The position numbers were made by a program, and so were the translations under genes. A stretch of DNA of 15,086 nucleotides from Candidatus Aminicenantota bacterium (lineage in GTDB: Bacteria > Acidobacteriota > Aminicenantia > JAMOAD01): positions 1 to 15,086 of the forward strand of contig JALXDT010000244.1 in NCBI GenBank assembly GCA_027070475.1, in the 5' to 3' direction. Of this stretch, positions 1-8,173 are shown in pieces. The stretch's first letter is position 1. Each line of letters starts with the position of its first letter. A model generated the notes under the pieces. It ran no database searches and had not been told where the DNA came from. It was given only the letters and a program-made list of their open reading frames with translations.

Positions 1-1527
1 GGAAATAAAGATAAGGCAACTTTCTTTATCTGTATGAGAGAGGGAAATAAAAAGCTTTTATATGAAGAATTTCCTCTGGCCATTCCGCCGACAATAGAGA
101 CTGTTATGGATCAGTATTTTTATTACCCAGAAGAGGAAAAAGCCTCAATTGAAATTTACAACCGTAAATATCCTCTTGCTCTTAAAAATAGTTTCTATAA
201 AATCGAAGTTCTTGATTTAAAAGAAGGAAAAGGTGTTCTGTCCTTACAATCTAAAGTTAAAGGAATAAAGACCGTAGTATCCATGGATATTTCAAAATTA
301 AGAATTAACAAACAACCTATTCAAGACTATAAATTAAAAGTCTCCTATTATGAAAAAGATAAAAAAGAGGGAGAAGCTTTTCAGCTTTTTGGAAGATTAA
401 TTCATCCTGTAAGACCTAAACTTCCTCCGATTAAAAACCTTAAAATAAATGATAAGGGGATAGCTGTTATTAATGAAAATTTCAGGTTCTTCCCGATAGT
501 TCCTTCCCATTATGCCTTGGAGAATGAAAGTTGGGATAAGGCAATTGATATGGGAGCGAATATTTTTAGAGCCTGGTATAATAGAAATTACGATACCTTT
601 GGAGCCCTCAAGAGAGCTTGGGCAAAAAATGCATATCTCTTAACAATTGGACCTTCTTTTGATGATCAAGTAAGAAAAAGATTCAAAAAAGAGGCTGATT
701 CTCTAATATCCCATCCTGGTTTTTTTGCAGCTTATGCAAAACAGATTTATTATTGGAAGCCAAGAAAGGATCTGATTGATTATAGAAAAGAGATTGAAAG
801 GGAAATAGCGAAAGTAAAAATACCAAAGCTTGTAATATGGGGGCATCATGATTCAAGCTTTCTTTATGATAGAACTTTACCTGAATGGCCTATTACCAAT
901 CCTTATGTAGGTTACTGTGTAGTCAAAATAATGGCAAGACCGGGACCATTCTGGAAAAACAGCCCGTTTTTAATGGAAACAGAGAAAATTTTAAATCCAA
1001 AAAGATTCACTTTAAGTGAAGTGAACTATTATGTTAGTTTTCACACAGATGAAATCGTACCTGAGAATTTCTGGGGTTCACTATCTATCAGAGGTGATGA
1101 TTGGAGAGGTGTAAGGAATGAGTTTTATCAAGCACTTATTAATGGAGCCGGAGGAGTTTATAATTGGCTTTGCATCCAAAAAAGGGATTTGGGTAGAATT
1201 AGAGGTTTTTACCATGAAGTAAATGATATGTGGCAAATCTATGTTGAAGATAATATTGAAGGTGTATTAAATATTTTACCTGAAAATTCCGGGATAAAAG
1301 CGGTTCTTAAAAAACACAATGGAAAATATTATCTGATCACAGCAAACAGCTCTGAAAAAACACAAAATTCAGTGAAAATTATTATTAAAGGAATGAAGAT
1401 AAAAAGTATAAAAAAACTTTTTGAATTAGAGGGAGACATGAGTTATGACGGAAACACAATCACAGATAATTGGGACAGATATGGAGCTCATGTCTATGAA
1501 ATAGAAATAGAAAAAATAATCAAATAA
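1..1527 (+). CDS. Glycoside-hydrolase-like protein, 5'-truncated by the window edge
   Basis: The frame is open to the first base, and the first ATG (34) has no ribosome binding site, so I treat this as the C-terminal part of a longer protein. Numbering below counts from that ATG. Residues ~1-130 look like beta-sandwich material. Residues ~140-400 resemble a TIM barrel of the clan-A hydrolase kind: WDKAIDMGANIFRAWYN (167-183) fits an early strand, LSEVNYY (327-333) could be a late strand carrying an acidic catalytic residue, and ALINGAGGVYNWL (367-379) fits the last strand. Residues ~420-497 look like a small C-terminal beta domain ending YGAHVYEIEIE. I cannot assign a GH family, and the catalytic role of E329 is inference. 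The next gene begins 9 bases downstream, so it shares an operon with a PL10 lyase and probably acts on plant or algal polysaccharide. Any signal peptide lies outside the window. Confidence 0.6.
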   Translation, partial: GNKDKATFFICMREGNKKLLYEEFPLAIPPTIETVMDQYFYYPEEEKASIEIYNRKYPLALKNSFYKIEVLDLKEGKGVLSLQSKVKGIKTVVSMDISKLRINKQPIQDYKLKVSYYEKDKKEGEAFQLFGRLIHPVRPKLPPIKNLKINDKGIAVINENFRFFPIVPSHYALENESWDKAIDMGANIFRAWYNRNYDTFGALKRAWAKNAYLLTIGPSFDDQVRKRFKKEADSLISHPGFFAAYAKQIYYWKPRKDLIDYRKEIEREIAKVKIPKLVIWGHHDSSFLYDRTLPEWPITNPYVGYCVVKIMARPGPFWKNSPFLMETEKILNPKRFTLSEVNYYVSFHTDEIVPENFWGSLSIRGDDWRGVRNEFYQALINGAGGVYNWLCIQKRDLGRIRGFYHEVNDMWQIYVEDNIEGVLNILPENSGIKAVLKKHNGKYYLITANSSEKTQNSVKIIIKGMKIKSIKKLFELEGDMSYDGNTITDNWDRYGAHVYEIEIEKIIK

Positions 1528-1536
1528 GGAGGAAGA

Positions 1537-3636
1537 ATGAACTTTAGAAAAAGAATAATCTTTGTATTATTATCAGCAATTATCTTGGTGTCTTTCACCC
1601 TTATTGCGAGTAATGGACTTAAACCTGATTGGTTAAGATTTAAACCTGATTTAATACTCTCAAAAGAGGGTTTCAGAGGTGTAAAGTGGCTTACCAGAGT
1701 TAATGAATTTCCTTATAAGATGAAATCCTATTTTCCAGCAATGTGTTATTTAAGGGAAGATGAAAATTACAATGTTTTTGGAACAAGAGCAAGGTACATT
1801 ACCTATACAATGAGAAACAATCTTTTTTATGGCGTGAGAATAGATATATCCGGTAGAAAGAGAATGGAAAAAGCATATAAAAACCTTTTAACTCTTTATA
1901 AACCTGTAAAACCAGTAAAAAATATCTCTAAAACTGTTAAAACATTTGAAACAAAGTATACAAGGGTCTGGGTTGAATTTCCAAAGTATAAAAGCGGATT
2001 GGGTACAATATATCTTTGGGGAATAGATAAGAGAATGTTTCCCGATGATTCGAAAACTCCTTTATATCTTCAAAAAGCACCTCAACTGGTTTCTGTGCCC
2101 GGCCCATATGTGCCCAGAAGTTATGTTATTTACAGAAAAACAGGCGAGATCAAAATTGATGGAGACATAAATGAAAAAGCATGGCAGGATGCTGATTGGC
2201 TGGATAGATTTATTGACCATCAAGCCCCTTATTCTCCACCCCCTTGGAAAACAACAAGAATTAAAATTGTTTATGATGATGAGTATATATATGTAGCCGC
2301 TCAGCTCCAGGAGGAAAATGTATGGGGACATCTGACTGAAAGAGATTCCGTAGCATACTATGATAATGATTTTGAAGTCTTTCTTGATCCTACAGCAGAT
2401 GGTGTTAACTATTTTGAGTTTGAATTAAACCCACTAAATATGATGTTTGATATGTGGCATGAAGTCGATAATCACAGAGGTGCTTATGCGGATCCTATTT
2501 TTGATAGTAAAGGGTTAAGAAGTGCGGTAAAAGTTCATGGTACTTTAAATTATCACTATGATTTTGATAAAGATTGGACTGTTGAAATGAAAATACCTTT
2601 AAAAGAATTAAAGCAGTGGAATCCTGATATGCACTATCCAATAAGAAGGGGAGATATCTGGAGAATTAATTCAAGCAGAGTTCAGTATATGCATTCATAC
2701 ACTCAGCTCTTTCCTTATCTTGTTCCTTATCTTCCGTGTGAAGACTGGGTTTTAAATCCGACAGATACAGGGGATTTGCATGTTCCTGAGTTATGGGCAA
2801 AAGCAATTTTTTCAGATAAATATTCTGGAGATAAAGATGTTGAATTGCTAAAAAAGATAAAGAGAAAAGTTTTAAGAACTCCTCCTCCAAGAAAAAGAAT
2901 TAAAGGGATGGTATATTTAAAAGGCGGAGTGTTTACAATAGGGCCGGATCCTAAGGATCCTGAAGGTCACAGTCCGGCTCATAAAGTTAAGGTGCCGAGT
3001 TTCTGGATGGATAGATATGAAGTTACGGTAAAAGAGTATACTGATTTTTTAAACAAGGGAGGAAATGATCAATACTATTCTCCCTGGATGATGATTCCTG
3101 AAAGATGTGGAATAAGAAAAATAAGGGATGGAAAATACAAAGTTGTTCCGGGACGGGAAAACTATCCTGTTGTCTATGTAAGTCAAAAGGCAGCAATAGC
3201 ATATTGTAAATCATTAGGAAAAGATCTTCCCACTGAGGAGATGTGGGAAAGAGCAGCAAGGGGAAAAGAGGGAAGAAAATATCCGTGGGGCAATTCCCCA
3301 ATTACCCCTAAAAAAGCCAACTATGATTTTTACTATGGAGGAACAATTCCTGTAGGTTCTTTACCAGAAGGAGCTACTCCTGAAGGGATTTATGATCTTG
3401 CAGGAAATGTCAAAGAGTGGACAAAGAGCATGTTTAAGCCCTATCCAAATGGAAAACCCTTTATGCACAGATGGTTAAAATACTGGTTTGGTGATAATCC
3501 CAAAATAAGATGGTGGGCTGTTTCAAGAGGTGGTGGTTGGACAACTCAGCCATCAAACATGGAATCTGCAAGAAGAGATGGTCAGGGATTTATAAATGGA
3601 GGGTTTAGATGTGTTAAAGTTGATGGAAAAGAATAA
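1537..3636 (+). CDS. Exported protein with CBM9-like domain and cysteine-less FGE-sulfatase-type domain
   Basis: 699 residues, start supported by AAGGAGG at 1526-1532. An N-terminal signal segment is visible (basic NFRKR, then hydrophobic ~7-24). Residues ~42-165 begin GFRGVKW and resemble a small domain I have seen in exported bacterial proteins but cannot name. Residues ~206-420 fit a family 9-like carbohydrate-binding module, opening IDGDINEKAWQDADW and continuing with IVYDDEYIYVAAQL. Residues ~457-695 fit the formylglycine-generating-enzyme/sulfatase-modifying fold: MVYLKGGVFTIGP, MDRYEVTVKEYTDFL, LPTEEMWERAARG, YPWGN, GIYDLAGNVKEW, SRGGGW and GGFRCVKV. The paired active-site cysteines of true FGE, which lie between the RGGS and GFRC motifs, are absent: that stretch (664-690) has no cysteine. 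The domain is therefore probably structural or ligand-binding, not a sulfatase activator. It sits between a hydrolase-like gene and a propeller lipoprotein, so a role in binding polysaccharide at the cell surface or in the periplasm is likely. Confidence 0.75.
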   Translation: MNFRKRIIFVLLSAIILVSFTLIASNGLKPDWLRFKPDLILSKEGFRGVKWLTRVNEFPYKMKSYFPAMCYLREDENYNVFGTRARYITYTMRNNLFYGVRIDISGRKRMEKAYKNLLTLYKPVKPVKNISKTVKTFETKYTRVWVEFPKYKSGLGTIYLWGIDKRMFPDDSKTPLYLQKAPQLVSVPGPYVPRSYVIYRKTGEIKIDGDINEKAWQDADWLDRFIDHQAPYSPPPWKTTRIKIVYDDEYIYVAAQLQEENVWGHLTERDSVAYYDNDFEVFLDPTADGVNYFEFELNPLNMMFDMWHEVDNHRGAYADPIFDSKGLRSAVKVHGTLNYHYDFDKDWTVEMKIPLKELKQWNPDMHYPIRRGDIWRINSSRVQYMHSYTQLFPYLVPYLPCEDWVLNPTDTGDLHVPELWAKAIFSDKYSGDKDVELLKKIKRKVLRTPPPRKRIKGMVYLKGGVFTIGPDPKDPEGHSPAHKVKVPSFWMDRYEVTVKEYTDFLNKGGNDQYYSPWMMIPERCGIRKIRDGKYKVVPGRENYPVVYVSQKAAIAYCKSLGKDLPTEEMWERAARGKEGRKYPWGNSPITPKKANYDFYYGGTIPVGSLPEGATPEGIYDLAGNVKEWTKSMFKPYPNGKPFMHRWLKYWFGDNPKIRWWAVSRGGGWTTQPSNMESARRDGQGFINGGFRCVKVDGKE

Positions 3637-3646
3637 GGAGGTATAT

Positions 3647-5278
3647 ATGAAAAAATATTTTTTTGCTTTATTTTCCGTGTTTATTCTGTTTTCTCTATCT
3701 TCCTGTACAAAGGCAACAAGTAAAACACAGGTATCAAAAAAGAAGGAAGGTGTTTCAAAGAAAGTTGAAAAAATTCCCTGCAAATGTTTTGGAAAACTTT
3801 ATAAGGGAGTTAACTATGTAGAAAAGGAAACTCCTGATAATGAATTACTTCCCTCGGAAAAAGAAAGAAAGAGGATTGCTGAAAAGCAGGATAAATATGG
3901 CTTAATGTATTCATCAAAGGTTGTTACCGATAAGGATAAATCCATGTTAATCCCTCCTGAACACATTAAGAAATTCGTAGGTAAAGATATTATTATAGCA
4001 AAAGAAGCTCCCGAGATTGACTTTGCAATTGTTCCTGAAAGACCATTCTTTTTCTCTGCTCCTGTTGTAAAGTCAAAGTCAAAAATACCCAACACAACAG
4101 GGCCATGGTCAAATTGGTCTCAGGCAAACTATTATCCGAAAACAGGTAAATTTTACTCTTCCGTAGGTGATCATGGAAAATACAATGCTCACATATATAT
4201 TGTTGAATATGATCCTGCTTTAAAGAAAATTAAAGTATCTACCAATATAAACAAAATATTGGGCAGGAAAAAGACTCAATTTGCAGAAGGGAAGATACAT
4301 GGATGGTTAAATTTTTATCCTCCAGGTTCTCCAAATCTCTGGTTCTGCACCTATTGGGCCAAATATCCTGAACCTGATGAAGAGGATTATGCAACAGGCT
4401 ATAAGGGTGGACATATAATGTACTATAATGTTGAAACAGGTGATGTGGCGGATTTTGGTGTTCCCCTTGAGAGAGCCTCATGGCCTTACCATAGAGTTGA
4501 CACTAAGAGAGGGATACTCTATGCAGTCGGAATGTTCAGTGAATTCTTAGCATGGGATATAAACAAACAAAAGGTTAAGTGGGCTGGATATTTACCTGCC
4601 GGGATGAAATGGTGGGTCAGAGCTATTCTTATTGATGATAAAACAGGTATGGTTTACACAACAAACATGGACCCATCTGATCCTCAGAAACATTTTATAA
4701 AGTATGACCCTTACAAAAACAGATTTTACAAATTAAAATGTCATCCTCCCAAAAACATTAATCCTGTCAAAAGAGGAAACACTGGAGGATACAATCACAT
4801 GAGAGCTCAAACAGCAAAGAGAGGGCCTAATGGATTGTTTTATGGAGTAACTATTACTGGAGAGCTTTTCACTTTTAACCCCGACAAGGAAGAGGTTAAA
4901 TATTTGGGGATTAACTGGCCGGGAAATGAGAGATACACAACCTCAATGGCAAGGAGTCCTAAAGGAAGATATGTTTACTATCTCCCCGGAGCCCATGGGC
5001 ATGCCTATCTTGATGGGGCTCCTGTAATGCAATATGATACAAAAACAGGAAAGAAAAAGGTTTTGGCATTTCTCCATCCATATTATTACAATAAATATGG
5101 ATACATAATAGGAGGAACTTTTTCAATAAAATTAGATGATAAAGGTGAAAACTTATTTGTAATGTGGAATGGTGTTTTTGATACCCTTGAACATAGAAAA
5201 TCTCTTGATCATCCGGATGCTTTTGGTCAAAATTCTGTAATGCTTATCAGAATTCCTGCATCTGAGAGAGTCGAATAA
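3647..5278 (+). CDS. Beta-propeller-like lipoprotein of a polysaccharide-degradation operon
   Basis: 543 residues. I chose the ATG at 3647 because AAGGAGG lies at 3635-3641 and the protein then begins with a clear lipoprotein signal ending LSSC (lipid-attached Cys20). A longer in-frame start at 3596 lies inside the upstream gene and would put 17 residues ahead of the signal. Residues ~21-45 are a charged tether. From ~150 on, repeated blade-like units of the type 'YDP...', 'GHIMYYNVETGDV', 'FLAWDINKQKV', 'FIKYDPYKNRF', 'ELFTFNPDKEEV' and 'VMQYDTKTGKKK' indicate a beta-propeller. Conserved-looking His, Trp and Tyr positions (GDHGKYNAH 174-182, IHGW 217-220, WPYHR 279-283, YNHMR 382-386, GAHGHAY 448-454) could form a ligand or catalytic pocket. 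Several polysaccharide lyase families use propellers, but I cannot place this protein in one. Its place directly before a PL10 lyase suggests substrate binding or cleavage at the membrane surface. Confidence 0.7.
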   Translation: MKKYFFALFSVFILFSLSSCTKATSKTQVSKKKEGVSKKVEKIPCKCFGKLYKGVNYVEKETPDNELLPSEKERKRIAEKQDKYGLMYSSKVVTDKDKSMLIPPEHIKKFVGKDIIIAKEAPEIDFAIVPERPFFFSAPVVKSKSKIPNTTGPWSNWSQANYYPKTGKFYSSVGDHGKYNAHIYIVEYDPALKKIKVSTNINKILGRKKTQFAEGKIHGWLNFYPPGSPNLWFCTYWAKYPEPDEEDYATGYKGGHIMYYNVETGDVADFGVPLERASWPYHRVDTKRGILYAVGMFSEFLAWDINKQKVKWAGYLPAGMKWWVRAILIDDKTGMVYTTNMDPSDPQKHFIKYDPYKNRFYKLKCHPPKNINPVKRGNTGGYNHMRAQTAKRGPNGLFYGVTITGELFTFNPDKEEVKYLGINWPGNERYTTSMARSPKGRYVYYLPGAHGHAYLDGAPVMQYDTKTGKKKVLAFLHPYYYNKYGYIIGGTFSIKLDDKGENLFVMWNGVFDTLEHRKSLDHPDAFGQNSVMLIRIPASERVE

Positions 5279-5303
5279 AAAAATTTTTAAACAGGAGGAT
5301 AGT

Positions 5304-6764
5304 ATGAAAAAGTCAAATATCATAGTGGTAATTTTTACAATAATTGCTTTTGCCACCCTCTCTTTCTCCAAAGCTCCGTCAAAATATGAAGTTCTCAAGA
5401 TTATGAAAAAAGCAAGTTCATATATGATGAACAAAGTTTCAAATAGAGGTGGTTTTGTGTATATCTATAAAGCGGATTTATCTGAGCAGTGGGGAGAGGT
5501 TCCGGCAAGAAAATCGCAGTTCTGGATTCAACCACCGGGCACTCCGGAAGAAGGTGCTTTGATGTTAAGGGCTTATAGAATCACTAAAGATCCTGTTTTC
5601 TTAAGCTATGCGAAAAGAATAGCTAATGCTCTTATCTATGCTCAGCACCCTGAAGGAGGGTGGCACTATTTCGGAGATTTTGATCCTGAGGGAATTCCTG
5701 ATTATTATAAAAATATTGCTTCAAAAAGCTGGGGCTTTGAGGAATACTATCACTATTATGGCAACTGTACTTTTGATGATGAGGTTCATAGCTCAACAAC
5801 AGATTTTCTCATGGAATTATATCTTGAGACTCTTGATCCTACTTACAGAGTACCTTTAATAAAAGCTCTCGATTTTCTTTTGAAATCTCAGTTTAAAAAT
5901 GGTGCATGGCCTCAAAGATATCCCCTTCATGATGATTATACGTCTTATTATACCTTCAATGATAATGTCATTGTTGGGAATATTTATCTCCTTTACAAGG
6001 CTTATAGGAAGTTAGGAATAGAGAAGTATAAAGAGGCAGCTTTAAGAGGAATGTATTTTGTAATTGCTTCTCAAATGCCCTCTCCTCAAGCCGGATGGGC
6101 ACAGCAGTACAACCATGATATGAAACCTGCACAGGCAAGAAACTTTGAACCGGCTGCAATATGCTCTGGTGAAACAAGATCAAATATAATTGCTTTACTA
6201 AATTTTTATAAAATGACAGGAGATAGAAGATTCCTTGAACCTATTCCAAAAGCAATAGAATGGCTAAGAAGGTCTGTTATAAATAAAGATCCCAATAAAC
6301 TTTACAATGGTGCAAGATATAATCTTGCTACCTACTATGAGGTAGGAACAAATAAACCCCTTTACGCCCATAGAAAAAAGGAGAGAAATGAAAAAACAGA
6401 TATTCATCAGGGATACTGGATTGATTACAAATTCGGAAATTTCCCAGGTCACTATGGGATGATTACATATATAGATATAGATGCTCTTGAAAGAGAGTAT
6501 AAGAGAGTTTCGGCTCTTACTCCTGAAGAAGCAAAAAGGGAATACCTGAATCAGAATAAAGAAAAAAGCAATAAAGTTGATGTGAAGGAAATAAAAAAAA
6601 TAATAAAAGGATTAAACAAAGAAGGCGCCTGGCTGGAGAAAATTTTTGTTATTTACTATCCTGACTTTAGGCAGAGAGATAAAGGTAAAACTTTTATTGG
6701 TATTAACGTAAGAACATTTTTAAAAAACATGAATCTTCTTCTTGATTACTATAATATGAAATGA
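5304..6764 (+). CDS. Exported pectate lyase, PL10 family
   Basis: 486 residues with an AGGAGG site at 5293-5298 and a signal peptide (MKKSN, hydrophobic ~6-21, cleavage probably near residues 22-24). The mature protein has the marks of family 10 pectate lyases: GGW at 118-120, NGAWPQRYP (199-207), YTFND (216-220), GWAQQYNHDMKPAQARNFEP (264-283) and ETRSN (290-294). Enzymes of this family cut polygalacturonate by calcium-dependent beta-elimination on an alpha/alpha-toroid fold; this is family knowledge, and I have not mapped each catalytic residue. Residues ~405-486 form a Lys/Glu-rich linker and a tail ending IGINVRTFLKNMNLLLDYYN, which may be the family's C-terminal region or an added element. 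It is the last gene of the operon, followed by a strong terminator, and the best evidence that the operon targets pectin. Confidence 0.88.
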   Translation: MKKSNIIVVIFTIIAFATLSFSKAPSKYEVLKIMKKASSYMMNKVSNRGGFVYIYKADLSEQWGEVPARKSQFWIQPPGTPEEGALMLRAYRITKDPVFLSYAKRIANALIYAQHPEGGWHYFGDFDPEGIPDYYKNIASKSWGFEEYYHYYGNCTFDDEVHSSTTDFLMELYLETLDPTYRVPLIKALDFLLKSQFKNGAWPQRYPLHDDYTSYYTFNDNVIVGNIYLLYKAYRKLGIEKYKEAALRGMYFVIASQMPSPQAGWAQQYNHDMKPAQARNFEPAAICSGETRSNIIALLNFYKMTGDRRFLEPIPKAIEWLRRSVINKDPNKLYNGARYNLATYYEVGTNKPLYAHRKKERNEKTDIHQGYWIDYKFGNFPGHYGMITYIDIDALEREYKRVSALTPEEAKREYLNQNKEKSNKVDVKEIKKIIKGLNKEGAWLEKIFVIYYPDFRQRDKGKTFIGINVRTFLKNMNLLLDYYNMK

Positions 6765-6782
6765 ACTTAACATTGCATTAAA

Positions 6783-6822
6783 GTAAGAGGGTAGACTTAA
6801 AATCTGCCCTCTTACCTTTTTT
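6783..6822 (+). terminator. Rho-independent terminator closing the polysaccharide operon
   Basis: A 13-base-pair stem (6783-6795 with 6803-6815, one G-T pair) encloses a 7-base loop and is followed by a six-T run at 6817-6822. It begins 18 bases after the pectate lyase stop codon. The minus-strand copy has only a short TTTAA after the stem, so it may also stop the convergent operon, but weakly. Confidence 0.9.
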
Positions 6823-6831
6823 ATCATAACT

Positions 6832-6858
6832 AAAAAATTTTGGGCAGATACAAAATTT
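6832..6858 (-). terminator. Possible weak terminator of the DRTGG/CBS operon
   Basis: On the minus strand, AAATTTTG (6858-6851) and CAAAATTT (6842-6835) form an 8-pair AT-rich stem with an 8-base loop, followed by three more T. It starts 6 bases after the stop codon of the CBS/HATPase gene. The stem is weak, and the stronger hairpin at 6783-6815 may do the work in this direction. Confidence 0.35.
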
Positions 6859-6864
6859 GAATGA

Positions 6865-7803
6865 TTACTTGTCCTTTAGAAAAAAGACAAACTCAACCTG
6901 AGTACCGCTATTCTTTTCTGATAAAATCACAAGTTTATCTGCAAATCTTTTCATATTTGGGATTCCCATACCAGCCCCAAAGCCCAACTCTCTTATATAA
7001 TCAGGAGCTGTTGAAAACCCCTCTTTCATTGCCTGATCAAGATTTTCTATCCCTATACCATTGTCTATCACTCTTACTATAATCTTATCCTTTTTAATAA
7101 AGCAGAGAATTTCTCCTTCACCTTTACTGTGTATTACAACATTTGTTTCCGCCTCATATACAGCAATTCCAACTTTTCTGGCTATTTCACTATCAATTCC
7201 TTTGTTTATTAGAAAACTCTTTAAAATAGCCGCTCCTTCTCCGGCTCTGCTTATATCTGTTGTATCTATTTGATGTTTGAACTCTGCTTTTTTAATATCA
7301 AGCTTTTCTCCCGTTATTAATGAAAGATCTTGATTAAGAATAGAATTTCTTTTTTTATCATGAAGATAGATTAGATTAAATTTATCCAATATTTTATGGA
7401 GAATATCAACCTTGGTTAAAATTCCGCATAAAAAATTTTTTTCATCTACAACAGGAAATCTTCCAAATTTATACATTTCAAACTTCTGAATAATTGAAGG
7501 TAGATTATCTTCCTTTTTTAAGGAAATAACCTCTTTTGTCATAATTTTTTCGATTTTTTCTTCCATTTCGCCAGTTTCCAAGGCTTTTATAATGTCCTCT
7601 ATGCTGATGATTCCTATCAACTTATTTTCATCATTTACAATTGGAATGCCTGAAATCTTTTTTATTTTCATCATCTCTTTTGCCTGTGAGATCTTTTTGT
7701 CAGCTGTAAGAGTGCTAACCTGTTTTGTCATAATATCTTCAGCTTTAAGGTCTTCAAAAATGTGAGCATATTTGCTTAATTTACAGGACAATTCAATGCT
7801 CAT
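6865..7803 (-). CDS. CBS-pair protein with C-terminal anti-sigma-factor-like HATPase domain
   Basis: 312 residues, start supported by GAGAGG at 7814-7809. Residues ~22-75 and ~85-140 are two CBS motifs (DIMTKQVSTL...GIPIVND...LIGIISIEDI and KIMTKEVISL...GRFPVVDEK...CGILTKVDIL), which as a pair usually bind adenine nucleotides. Residues ~175-310 are a GHKL/RsbW-type ATPase domain: N-box EAETNVVIH (217-225), DNGIGI (247-252), the glycine-rich lid GFGAGMGIPNMKRFAD (274-289), and GTQVEF near the end. Such domains bind ATP and act as Ser/Thr kinases or partner-switch anti-sigma factors; which applies here is not shown. No membrane segment is visible, so it should be cytosolic. It overlaps the upstream DRTGG gene by 11 bases, indicating translational coupling. 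A nucleotide-sensing regulator is the likely role; its target is unknown. Confidence 0.85.
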   Translation of the reverse strand: MSIELSCKLSKYAHIFEDLKAEDIMTKQVSTLTADKKISQAKEMMKIKKISGIPIVNDENKLIGIISIEDIIKALETGEMEEKIEKIMTKEVISLKKEDNLPSIIQKFEMYKFGRFPVVDEKNFLCGILTKVDILHKILDKFNLIYLHDKKRNSILNQDLSLITGEKLDIKKAEFKHQIDTTDISRAGEGAAILKSFLINKGIDSEIARKVGIAVYEAETNVVIHSKGEGEILCFIKKDKIIVRVIDNGIGIENLDQAMKEGFSTAPDYIRELGFGAGMGIPNMKRFADKLVILSEKNSGTQVEFVFFLKDK

Positions 7804-8143
7804 CTATACCTCTCAAACCTGCACTGTAAAGCTTTCCGCAGGTGGAATACATATAATTGTTTGTTTTAATTAAGATAAGATTACTCTCTTTTGCCATTTC
7901 GACTGTTGCAGGAGGTATCTCCTTTCCTCTAACTATAACCAAACCCATTAAATCAGTAACAATAGCTGTTCTTACAGCTTGAGTTGAAGTATTACCTGTT
8001 AAAATAAGCATTCCAGGCTTTGAAAGGGCAAGAACATCACTCATCATATCAGCTGCCCCGATTGAATTTACTTCTTCATTTATCCTCTCCTTACCAACGA
8101 TTACCTCGCCATCAATGATTTTTACAATATCCTTTATTTTCAT
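7793..8143 (-). CDS. DRTGG-domain protein, probable regulatory ligand sensor
   Basis: 116 residues, essentially one domain. It begins MKIKDIVKIIDGEVIVGKE, and the middle (LILTGNTSTQAVRTAIVTDLMGLVIVRGKEI) matches the DRTGG fold, known as a stand-alone protein and as a domain associated with CBS and phosphotransacetylase proteins. It has no kinase P-loop, so it is not a full HPr kinase despite how such proteins are often labelled. The start at 8143 has a GAGGT site 5 bases upstream, behind a near-consensus promoter. The 3' end overlaps the CBS/HATPase gene, so the two products probably work together. In anaerobes such as Clostridia and Thermotogae I recall paired genes of this kind near electron-bifurcating hydrogenase or NADH-dehydrogenase-like subunits; no such genes are present here. 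Function remains unproven. Confidence 0.8.
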   Translation of the reverse strand: MKIKDIVKIIDGEVIVGKERINEEVNSIGAADMMSDVLALSKPGMLILTGNTSTQAVRTAIVTDLMGLVIVRGKEIPPATVEMAKESNLILIKTNNYMYSTCGKLYSAGLRGIDEH

Positions 8144-8173
8144 ACTTACCTCATTTTTTTAAATTCTTACTAT

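Noticed and set aside
2946..2960. Perfect palindrome GGATCCTAAGGATCC
   Set aside because: It lies inside a coding repeat of Asp-Pro codons in the FGE-like domain and fits chance codon choice; no copy is seen elsewhere.
3596..3646. Longer start for the propeller lipoprotein at 3596
   Set aside because: It would place 17 residues ahead of a clear lipoprotein signal peptide and overlaps the upstream gene. The ATG at 3647 has a strong AAGGAGG site.
2062..4481. Several minus-strand open frames of 74-93 codons opposite the CBM9/FGE and propeller genes
   Set aside because: They have no ribosome binding sites, odd composition and no recognisable domains. They lie fully opposite genes with strong starts and family motifs, so they are shadows.
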